A stretch of DNA of 12,143 bases. Source: Bacillota bacterium (lineage in GTDB: Bacteria > Bacillota > Clostridia > Oscillospirales > Ruminococcaceae). The translations under genes and the position numbers were made by a program. Under the pieces are notes generated by a model. That model was not told the DNA's origin. It saw only the letters and a program-made list of their open reading frames with translations, and did no database searches. The stretch covers positions 1-12,143 of the forward strand of contig JAEWWW010000061.1 of the NCBI GenBank assembly GCA_023396215.1, in the 5' to 3' direction. Below, in pieces: positions 7,064 to 12,143 of the stretch (positions are counted from its first letter, which is position 1; each line of letters starts with the position of its first letter).

Positions 7064-7112
7064 ACGACAGCCATGCACTAAGCATGGCTGATTGTCGTCT
7101 TTAATCCTTTTG
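7064..7112 (+). terminator. Hairpin terminator between yviE and fliW
   Basis: GCCATGC (7070-7076) pairs with GCATGGC (7082-7088) around a 5-nt loop, and ACGACA (7064-7069) with TGTCGT (7093-7098) after a 4-nt bulge. A T-rich tail (CTTTAATCCTTTTG) follows. This should end or reduce transcription after yviE, so fliW-csrA would depend on read-through or on its own promoter, which I could not identify. Confidence 0.6.
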
Positions 7113-7138
7113 TTAAAACGCATGAGAAGCCTTCTTTC

Positions 7139-7178
7139 TTTGCGGCGCAGCCCGCAAAAAAACCGGTTGCCCGGTTTT
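7139..7178. repeat. Two abutting hairpins in the fliW leader
   Basis: TTTGCGG (7139-7145) pairs with CCGCAAA (7152-7158) around a 6-nt loop. Immediately next, AAAACCGG (7159-7166) pairs with CCGGTTTT (7171-7178) around TTGC. The second ends in a short T run and could act as a weak terminator in either direction. Together with the stem at 7064-7098 they make the leader before fliW strongly structured. Confidence 0.55.
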
Positions 7179-7229
7179 CAGAAAGCCCCAATTTACCATG
7201 GCGCACCTTGCCAAAGGGAGGTACCACCT

Positions 7230-7670
7230 ATGCTTATTCAAACCAGAGATTTTGGCCCCGTAGAGATTGCACGGGAGGAGATTTTCACCTTTGTTCAGCC
7301 CATCTACGGGTTTGAGCATCTTTCCGACTATGTGCTGCTTTCCGAAGAGGAAATCGGCGGCCAGTTTGCATGGCTGCAGTCGGTTCAGGAGCCTGAAATC
7401 TGCTTCATACTGGTGCAGCTTGCCGCCGTATGGCCCGACTACCGGCCCAACATCCCGGCCGAGATATGCCGCCAGTTGGGGGCCGGGCCGCAGGAGGAAA
7501 TCTCCTGCTGGGGCATCGCGGTTATCCCCGCCGAGTTTCAAAACACCACTGTGAACCTCAAAAGCCCGGTGCTGCTCAACCCCCAAAGCGGCAAAGCGGC
7601 CCAGATTATACTGGAAGAGGACTACCCCATCCGCGCCCGCCTGCTGGCGCAGCAAGAGGAGGTGGGGTAA
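7230..7670 (+). CDS. fliW: Flagellar assembly factor FliW, CsrA antagonist
   Basis: 146 aa, the normal FliW length. Family features: the opening QTRDFGPVEIAREEIFTFVQPIYGFEHLSDYVLL (about residues 4-37), the FAWLQSVQEPEICFILV block (45-61) and the C-terminal TTVNLKSPVLLNPQSGKAAQIILEEDYPIR (about 108-137), the equivalent of the usual NLLAPIVIN...QVIL...Y..R motif. FliW binds either flagellin or CsrA; when flagellin is exported, freed FliW removes CsrA from flagellin mRNA. The start is set by AGGGAGG (7215-7221), 8 nt before ATG 7230; the open frame extends upstream to 7092, but that part lies in the hairpin leader. It ends 1 nt before csrA, so the two are translationally coupled. Confidence 0.95.
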   Translation: MLIQTRDFGPVEIAREEIFTFVQPIYGFEHLSDYVLLSEEEIGGQFAWLQSVQEPEICFILVQLAAVWPDYRPNIPAEICRQLGAGPQEEISCWGIAVIPAEFQNTTVNLKSPVLLNPQSGKAAQIILEEDYPIRARLLAQQEEVG

Positions 7671-7671
7671 C

Positions 7672-7938
7672 ATGCTGATTCTATCCAGAAAATGCGGCGA
7701 ATCCATCCTGCTGGGCGAAGATATCCAGCTGGTGGTGCTCGAGATAGCGGGGGATAAGATTAAGCTTGGCATCGAAGCCCCCAAAAGCGTCAAGGTGCTG
7801 CGGGGCGAGCTTCTTCAAACGATGGAAAGCAACCGTCAGGCCGCCAGCAGCGTGGTTTCCAAACAGGCGCTGGCCCGTTATGCGGCCGGGTTGCTGGGCA
7901 AGCCTCCCGCCCCTCAGGAGAACGACCCCTCGGTCTGA
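7672..7938 (+). CDS. csrA: Carbon storage regulator CsrA with extended C-terminus
   Basis: 88 aa. MLILSRKCGESILLGEDIQLVVLEIAGDKIKLGIEAPKSVKVLRGEL is a full CsrA RNA-binding domain, with the key residues L4 and R44 kept; the usual R-E-E/E-L after R44 reads R44-G-E-L. CsrA dimers bind GGA motifs in mRNA leaders, above all that of flagellin (hag) in B. subtilis, and are titrated by FliW. The protein is longer than usual: residues about 60-88 (VVSKQALARYAAGLLGKPPAPQENDPSV) add a possible short helix and a Pro-rich tail. An AGGAGG ribosome site lies inside the fliW end. Its last 25 bp overlap the 3' end of the convergent PilZ-like gene. Confidence 0.95.
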   Translation: MLILSRKCGESILLGEDIQLVVLEIAGDKIKLGIEAPKSVKVLRGELLQTMESNRQAASSVVSKQALARYAAGLLGKPPAPQENDPSV

Positions 7939-8555
7939 GCCTCCTCCTGCATCTGGTCGTCCGGTTCAAGGTGGCTGGCTTCATAATCGGCGAGCATCCG
8001 CAGCGTTTTGCCGGAGATGCGCCCCACAATCCGGCAGAGGTAGCCGGTGGCCATCCGCCCCAGCGGCACCCGCTGCTCCACCTCCAGCGGCAGCCTTTTG
8101 ATGCGCAGAGGGGACTCAAGCTCCAGCATCAACTGGTGCCCCACCTCAATCTGCTCCATCGAAAGCAGCTTGATGCATTGGGGAGAAAGGTAGTAGACGC
8201 TGCCGTCGATGATATCCCCCGCACGGTAGGCGGGCTCGTGGCTGTCCTTCAGGGTCAGCTTGGCGGTGGCCGAAGCGTTCACCTCAAAGAGGCGCAGCGC
8301 CGCCCTCACAGCCTGTGGGTCGGCGGTGGTCATCTTCAGCAGGCTTTTTGAGGAAAGGTACACCTGCCCCTCAAAGGTCTGCACCTCCTCCTCACCCAGC
8401 AGACGCACAACCTGAATGGGGGTTCCCATCCGCATCAGAGGCACAAACTCGTTTTTAAAGATGATGCTGCCGTCGGCCGACATGCTGGCAGTGCCTGTTT
8501 CCAGCAGTTGTCCGTCCCCGGATTTCAGCAGGGCAGAAAAAAAGATGGGCTGCAT
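7914..8555 (-). CDS. Degenerate PilZ-like (YcgR-type) protein
   Basis: 213 aa, no signal peptide or membrane segment. Two beta-rich halves are seen: about residues 1-80 (possibly YcgR-N-like) and about 90-195, which reads like a PilZ barrel: GSVYYLSPQCIKLLSMEQIEVGHQLMLEL, then a V-E-Q-R strand and GYLCRIVGRISGKTLRML. The canonical c-di-GMP motif D/N-x-S-x-x-G appears as Y122-L-S124-P-Q-C127, and the upstream RxxxR is not found, so nucleotide binding is doubtful. YcgR/DgrA proteins act as c-di-GMP brakes on the flagellar motor; a related or purely structural role is possible. AAGGAGAA sits 7 nt before the ATG at 8555. It is the only reversed gene within the flagellar series and runs tail-to-tail into csrA. 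The acidic tail (about 196-213) is disordered. CDS sure, family moderate. Confidence 0.75.
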   Translation of the reverse strand: MQPIFFSALLKSGDGQLLETGTASMSADGSIIFKNEFVPLMRMGTPIQVVRLLGEEEVQTFEGQVYLSSKSLLKMTTADPQAVRAALRLFEVNASATAKLTLKDSHEPAYRAGDIIDGSVYYLSPQCIKLLSMEQIEVGHQLMLELESPLRIKRLPLEVEQRVPLGRMATGYLCRIVGRISGKTLRMLADYEASHLEPDDQMQEEAQTEGSFS

Positions 8556-8601
8556 CGATGGGTTCTCCTTATACTAAATCAAAGATGAAAACGCAAGGCT
8601 A

Positions 8602-8630
8602 TTCAAAGGCTTTTTAGATTACGATATCCT
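8602..8630 (+). promoter_or_regulatory. Weak sigma-A promoter candidate for the FliT-like gene
   Basis: TTCAAA (8602-8607), a 17-bp spacer and TATCCT (8625-8630) match sigma-A boxes at 4/6 each. The stretch TACGATAT at 8620-8627 also resembles a sigma-28 -10, but no TAAA-type -35 is found at the right distance. Some plus-strand promoter is needed here because csrA and the reversed gene separate this gene from the upstream operon. Confidence 0.25.
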
Positions 8631-8659
8631 ATTATAGCAACAGCCGGGCCGGGGCGCAA
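8631..8659 (-). promoter_or_regulatory. Sigma-A promoter candidate for the PilZ-like gene
   Basis: On the minus strand TTGCGC (8654-8659), a 17-bp spacer and a perfect TATAAT (8631-8636) lie about 75 nt before the PilZ-like start. The -35 keeps only TTG, but -10 and spacing are ideal. Confidence 0.5.
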
Positions 8660-8701
8660 ACCCCAAAAGGCAGAGGCGTGCAAAAAGAAAGGACTGAGCA
8701 G

Positions 8702-9172
8702 ATGCAAACCATATCCACAGCAACCCGTTTGCTTGCGCAGAAGCAGGAGCTTTTTCAAAGCTATCTGCAGGCCACACAGGCGATGATGGACTGTGAGCTG
8801 GATGATCTGGAGGCCCATCTGCAGGAGCGGACCGGTCTGGCGGGTAAAATCGACCTGCTGGATACAGAACTGGCCGGCCTTTGTGAAGGCGCGCCCCAGA
8901 TGGGGCTGGCGGTCAAAAACAAATGCGACAGGGGCGACCTGCCCGGGGAGCTGCTGCCGGTTTTCGACGCCGCCCAGTCGGTTTTTGCGGTCATCAATCA
9001 GGTGGCAAACCTCGAGCCGCAGATTGTTCTGCGTATGCAGGACGCCCGGCAGGAGCTTGAGGGCCTGATTAAGGCCTCCAACACCAAGCCGAAGATTGCG
9101 CGGTACCTCGACACCCTCGACCCCACGCTGGAAAGCGGCAGCCTGATGCGCGCCCAAAGCAGCAAGGTGTAG
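8702..9172 (+). CDS. FliT/FlgN-type flagellar chaperone-like protein
   Basis: 156 aa, all-helical in appearance. LLAQKQELFQSYLQATQAMMDCELDDLEAHLQERTGLAGKIDLLDTELAGL (about residues 10-60) has the repeat of hydrophobic positions seen in FliT/FlgN chaperones, with the usual R in the second helix. A further long helix follows (FDAAQSVFAVINQVANLEPQIVLRMQDARQELEGLIKA, about 92-129) and the tail is less ordered. It is not clearly similar to the FlgN at 3224-3712. Position next to fliD suggests it serves FliD, as FliT does, but the usual fliT place is after fliS. The frame is open back to a GTG at 8678; ATG 8702 is chosen because AAAGGA (8688-8693) is 8 nt before it. Family moderately sure, partner inferred. 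Confidence 0.7.
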   Translation: MQTISTATRLLAQKQELFQSYLQATQAMMDCELDDLEAHLQERTGLAGKIDLLDTELAGLCEGAPQMGLAVKNKCDRGDLPGELLPVFDAAQSVFAVINQVANLEPQIVLRMQDARQELEGLIKASNTKPKIARYLDTLDPTLESGSLMRAQSSKV

Positions 9173-9224
9173 CCGGGCGGCGGGCCGCTGCCACCGGCTC
9201 GGCGTATTTGCCGGCGCATCCGGC
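9171..9224 (+). terminator. G+C-rich stems after the FliT-like gene, possible weak terminator
   Basis: AGCCGG (9171-9176) pairs with CCGGCT (9194-9199), enclosing a nested GCGG/CCGC stem (9177-9180 with 9185-9188). A second stem, GCCGG/CCGGC (9210-9214 with 9220-9224), is followed by TTGTTAAG. Long T runs are missing, so termination is only suggested by the position between a stop codon and a promoter. Confidence 0.3.
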
Positions 9225-9242
9225 TTGTTAAGCAGTCTGGGC

Positions 9243-9269
9243 TAAATTTTTCCTTCCCTTTGCCGATAA
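9243..9269 (+). promoter_or_regulatory. Near-perfect sigma-28 (SigD/FliA) promoter for fliD-fliS
   Basis: TAAATTTT (9243-9250), exactly 11 bp, then GCCGATAA (9262-9269). Against the flagellar sigma consensus TAAAGTTT-N11-GCCGATAA this is 15 of 16 positions. The expected start of transcription is around 9276, giving a leader of about 83 nt with a small GGGC/GCCC stem. FlgM, encoded upstream, would control this promoter. Confidence 0.88.
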
Positions 9270-9358
9270 AGTTTATTAGAGGGCGCATATGCCCGGTTTT
9301 ACGACATATTTCGCCCATTTATGACGATATTCCACCCAGACAGAATGGAGGATGCTTT

Positions 9359-11578
9359 ATGGCGACAATCAGTTCCTCGACAGGATATAGCGTGAGTGCT
9401 TCCAGCAGGGGTATTTCCGGGCTGGTTTCCGGGCTTGATACCGAGGATATGGTCAAAAAGCTGCTTTCGGGCACACAGGCCAAGATAGACGCGCAAACCG
9501 CGAAAAAACAGCAGATTTCATGGAAGCAGGAGGCCTACCGCGACGTGGTGGCAAGCCTGCGCAATTTCCAGTTAAGCTATTTCAGCTTTACCAATGAGAA
9601 AAACAACCTGCTTTCCAGCACCTTTTACAATACCATGACCTCGAAGACCAGCAACAGCGCGGCGGTCAGGGTGGGGGCTACGCAGGATGCGGGGGCAGGC
9701 TCCATCATCATCAGCAAGATTACCCAGCTGGCCAGCAGCCGCAAAGAAAAGAGCGCTGTGGAGGCCACCGCAAAGCTGGGCGGCTCGGTTGATATTGCGG
9801 CGCTGCAAGCGGCGGCGGGGGAGGGCAAAACCACCCTTGAGCTGACGCTGGACGGGGTCAAAAAGAGCTTCTCGCTTAAGACCGACGGCACTGCGGCCGA
9901 CCTGATTTCAAAGCTGGATGCGGATGTAAAAAAAGCCTTCGGCAACGGCATCAGCATCAATGCTACCGCCGACGGCTTCACCATCGACACCGACCATCAC
10001 CGTCAGGTGACCGTATCGGGCGACAAAGAGGCGCTTGCCGGCCTTAGCCTCAAAAGCGGGCAATCCAACAAGCTGAACCTGAACACGACGCTGGGCAACC
10101 TCAACTTTGCCACCCCGCTTCAGGGCAGCGAGTTTGAGTTCACCATCAACGGCGCCACCATCAAGGCCGACGCCAACGACACCCTGCGCTCGCTCATCAG
10201 CAAAATAAACGCCAGCGATGCGGGGGTCACCGTCAGCTACTCCTCGGTGGACGACTCCTTCTCAATAGAATCCAAAACCTCCGGCGCCGGTATCACCTTT
10301 GAGATGTCGCAGCAGAAGGGGAACCTGCTTTCCGCCCTCTTTGGCGCGGGCGGGTCGGGCAGCGCCAGCAGCGGCCGCCTCACCGTGACCGAAACCGAGG
10401 AGGACGACAAGCCCAAGACGGTGACCGCAACCGCGGACACCACCATAGAGCAGTTGGGGCTGGGCAGCGGTTCGCTGCAGGTGGGCGGCCGGACGGTCAG
10501 CTTCACCAACGATACAACCCTTCAGCAGCTCACCGACAGCATAAAGAACGCGCTCTCTGACGCCGGCGAAACCGGCGCGGAGGTCAGCTATAACGAGGAA
10601 ACCGGCGTGTTTTCGATTACCGGCGTTTCGGCGGGCGACTTTAGCATCACAGCGGACGACGAGGGCGGCAGCGCCCTGCTGAAAAAGCTCTTTGGCGCGG
10701 GCGGCCTCACCTTTAACACCGCCGAAGTCGGGCGCAGCACAGTGGAAGAGGGCAAAAACGCCCAGTTCACCATCAAGAACGGCGGCAGCGACATCGTGAT
10801 GGAGAAGAACACCAACACCTTCGAGCTGGACGGCCTCAGCATCCAGCTTCTGCAAAAGACCGACGACGAGGTGACCATCACCACCACCCGCGATACCGAC
10901 CAGATTTACAAAGGCATAGAATCCTTTGTCGAGGCCTACAACAGCCTGCTGGATAAGCTCAACGGCCTGGTGGATGAAGATACCGAATACAAGAATTACC
11001 CACCCCTCACCGCCGAGCAAAAGGCCGAAATGACCGAAAGCGAAATCAAGCTCTGGGAAGAAAAATCCAAGACCGGTCTGCTGCGCAACGACAAAATCAT
11101 CTCCGAGCTGTTGGGCGATATGCGCACCGCCCTCTACCAAAAGCCCGAGGGAGCCGACTTCGCCCTCTATGACATCGGCATCAGCACCGGCGAATGGCGG
11201 CAAAAGGGCAAGCTGGTCATCGAAGACCCGGAACGCCTGCGCGCGCTGATTGAAAGCAACTCGCAGGAAATTTACAATCTGTTTAACGATAAGGATTCCG
11301 GGCTGGCCGTTCAGATGAACAAGCTGATCGACGGGGCCGCCAAAGTCAGCACCGGCTCCCCCGGCAGCCTTGTGACGCTGGCCGGCGCCAAGAGCATGAG
11401 CTCCGATACCCAGAACACCCTCTCGAAGCAGATGCAGGATATCGACGCCGTGCTTGAAAACCTCAAGCGCACCTACGAGAGCGAAAAAACAAGATACTGG
11501 AAGCAGTTCAACGCCATGGAGCAGATGATTGCCAACATGAACCAACAGAGCAACTGGCTGCTGTCGCAGTTCTCCTGA
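9359..11578 (+). CDS. fliD: Filament cap protein FliD (HAP2)
   Basis: 739 aa, at the long end for FliD. The N-terminal FliD_N region begins with GISGLVSGLDTEDMVKKLLSGTQAKID (about residues 18-44) and QQISWKQEAYRDVVASLRNFQ (51-71), both diagnostic. The middle holds three related flagellin-IN-like repeats (about 157-240, 259-330, 354-449), two of them ending in a shared LFGAGG. FliD_C follows (about 470-739) and ends in a coiled coil with the final NWLLSQFS. FliD sits as an oligomeric cap at the filament tip and folds arriving flagellin. The frame extends upstream to 9260, but this would begin inside the sigma-28 promoter; GGAGGA (9347-9352), 6 nt before ATG 9359, fixes the start. It is cotranscribed with fliS. 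Confidence 0.97.
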   Translation: MATISSSTGYSVSASSRGISGLVSGLDTEDMVKKLLSGTQAKIDAQTAKKQQISWKQEAYRDVVASLRNFQLSYFSFTNEKNNLLSSTFYNTMTSKTSNSAAVRVGATQDAGAGSIIISKITQLASSRKEKSAVEATAKLGGSVDIAALQAAAGEGKTTLELTLDGVKKSFSLKTDGTAADLISKLDADVKKAFGNGISINATADGFTIDTDHHRQVTVSGDKEALAGLSLKSGQSNKLNLNTTLGNLNFATPLQGSEFEFTINGATIKADANDTLRSLISKINASDAGVTVSYSSVDDSFSIESKTSGAGITFEMSQQKGNLLSALFGAGGSGSASSGRLTVTETEEDDKPKTVTATADTTIEQLGLGSGSLQVGGRTVSFTNDTTLQQLTDSIKNALSDAGETGAEVSYNEETGVFSITGVSAGDFSITADDEGGSALLKKLFGAGGLTFNTAEVGRSTVEEGKNAQFTIKNGGSDIVMEKNTNTFELDGLSIQLLQKTDDEVTITTTRDTDQIYKGIESFVEAYNSLLDKLNGLVDEDTEYKNYPPLTAEQKAEMTESEIKLWEEKSKTGLLRNDKIISELLGDMRTALYQKPEGADFALYDIGISTGEWRQKGKLVIEDPERLRALIESNSQEIYNLFNDKDSGLAVQMNKLIDGAAKVSTGSPGSLVTLAGAKSMSSDTQNTLSKQMQDIDAVLENLKRTYESEKTRYWKQFNAMEQMIANMNQQSNWLLSQFS

Positions 11579-11625
11579 TTATAAATATAAAGGGGAAGAG
11601 CGCTTGGGCACAGGGGAGGAATACC

Positions 11626-11997
11626 ATGATAAACCCGTATGATAAGTACAAAGAGCAGGCGGTTATGACCATGACCCCCGGCGAGATGGTCGTCCGGCTT
11701 TTTGAGGAGATTATCAATCAAATCAACCGCGCCATTGTCGGCATTGACGAAAACAATGTCAGCGTTGCCAATGACTCCCTGCAAAAAAGCCAGAGAATCT
11801 TCAACCACCTGCGTATGACTCTTGACGGCAAATACGAGATTTCAAACTCGCTGCGCCAGTTATATGACTTTTTCCTTGAACAGATTATCAGGGCCAATAT
11901 CAAAAAGGACGCGGCCCCCCTGCACGACATTCTGCCGCTCATCATCGAGCTGAAGGACGCCTTTGCTCAGGGCGAGCGTCTGGCGCGCATGCAGTAG
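11626..11997 (+). CDS. fliS: Flagellin export chaperone FliS
   Basis: 123 aa, normal FliS length. The family pattern is complete: YDKYKEQAVMTMTPGEMVVRLFEEIINQINRAIVGID (about residues 5-41), SLQKSQRIFNHLRMTLD (about 51-67), LRQLYDFFLEQIIRANIKKD (about 76-95) and a final LIIELKDAFAQGE helix. FliS binds the flagellin C-terminus in the cytoplasm, preventing early polymerisation, and can also bind FliW/CsrA-linked flagellin pools. It is 47 nt after fliD with an own GGGGAGGA ribosome site. Its presence implies a flagellin gene elsewhere in the genome, as none is in this window. Confidence 0.96.
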   Translation: MINPYDKYKEQAVMTMTPGEMVVRLFEEIINQINRAIVGIDENNVSVANDSLQKSQRIFNHLRMTLDGKYEISNSLRQLYDFFLEQIIRANIKKDAAPLHDILPLIIELKDAFAQGERLARMQ

Positions 11998-12056
11998 GGG
12001 AGGCCCCTGCTTCAGAAAAAATTTAGCCCCTAAAATTTGGCTGTTTGCCCACACCC

Positions 12057-12085
12057 AAAAGGCCCTGCGAGAAGCGGGGCCTTTT
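12057..12085 (+). terminator. Hairpin terminator after fliS
   Basis: AAAAGGCCCTGC (12057-12068) pairs with GCGGGGCCTTTT (12074-12085) as a 12-bp stem with one G-T wobble around GAGAA. The A4/T4 flanks make it usable in both directions. It should end the fliD-fliS unit. The remaining bases to the window end hold no gene I can support. Confidence 0.8.
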
Positions 12086-12143
12086 AGAGTGGAAGGATAC
12101 AGTTGGCTGCGTTGACGGTATGGGGGCGCGGGGGGGGGAACCC

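Noticed and set aside
7092..7229. N-terminal extension of the fliW frame
   Set aside because: It covers the hairpins at 7139-7178 and has no FliW similarity; the ribosome site at 7215-7221 points to 7230.
10262..11545. 427-codon minus-strand open frame opposite fliD
   Set aside because: Low-complexity Gly/Val/Leu/His composition and no start signal; a shadow of fliD. The same holds for the frame at 4366-5187 opposite flgK.
12122..12143. G-rich end of the window (G5 and G9 runs), considered as G-quadruplex
   Set aside because: Fewer than four separate G runs are visible before the window ends, and such a run may be a sequencing or contig-end effect.

Overview
The window is a late-flagellar gene cluster from a low-GC-type Gram-positive (Firmicutes) bacterium whose genome is nevertheless fairly G+C-rich. 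A motile member of the Clostridia, perhaps of the Oscillospiraceae/Ruminococcaceae kind, fits best. The gene order is close to the Bacillus subtilis series comFB ... flgM-flgN-flgK-flgL-yviE-fliW-csrA-hag-flaG-fliD-fliS. Strong AGGAGG-type ribosome sites support the Firmicutes placement. Family and species cannot be fixed from this sequence.

Layout. (1) 136-1272 (+): a membrane-anchored DHHW/AlgX-like SGNH-type protein, unrelated to flagella by family. It is closed off by a strong bidirectional hairpin terminator (1293-1335). (2) 1433-2658 (-): a two-gene unit, a ParA-type ATPase followed 2 nt later by a ComFB-family protein. (3) 2659-2907: a divergent control region with a sigma-A-like -10 towards parA and overlapping sigma-28/sigma-A-like elements towards flgM. 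(4) 2908-7022 (+): flgM, flgN, flgK, flgL and the yviE-like DUF6470 gene. (5) 7023-7229: a hairpin-rich leader, then fliW and csrA (7230-7938). (6) 7914-8555 (-): a degenerate PilZ-like protein, convergent with csrA and overlapping its 3' end by 25 bp. (7) 8702-9172 (+): a second FlgN/FliT-type small helical protein. (8) 9243-9269: a near-perfect sigma-28 promoter, then fliD, fliS and a terminator (12057-12085).

How the genes work together. FlgM is the anti-sigma-28 factor that holds back late genes until the hook is complete. FlgK and FlgL form the hook-filament junction, FliD the filament cap, and FlgN, FliS and the FliT-like protein are export chaperones. FliW and CsrA form the partner switch that couples flagellin level to translation. 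The sigma-28 promoter before fliD is therefore under the control of FlgM encoded in the same cluster.

What stands out: flagellin (hag) and flaG are missing from their usual place between csrA and fliD, where a reversed PilZ-like gene and a FliT-like gene sit instead. A ParA ATPase is paired with ComFB, a family reported to bind cyclic dinucleotides, directly across from flgM. The ComFB protein has the architecture of a ParA partner: a short basic N-terminus, a disordered linker and a folded domain. This pair is the best candidate for an undescribed system here, but the idea is inference. Long open frames on the opposite strand of flgK, fliD and the DHHW gene were judged to be codon-bias shadows.
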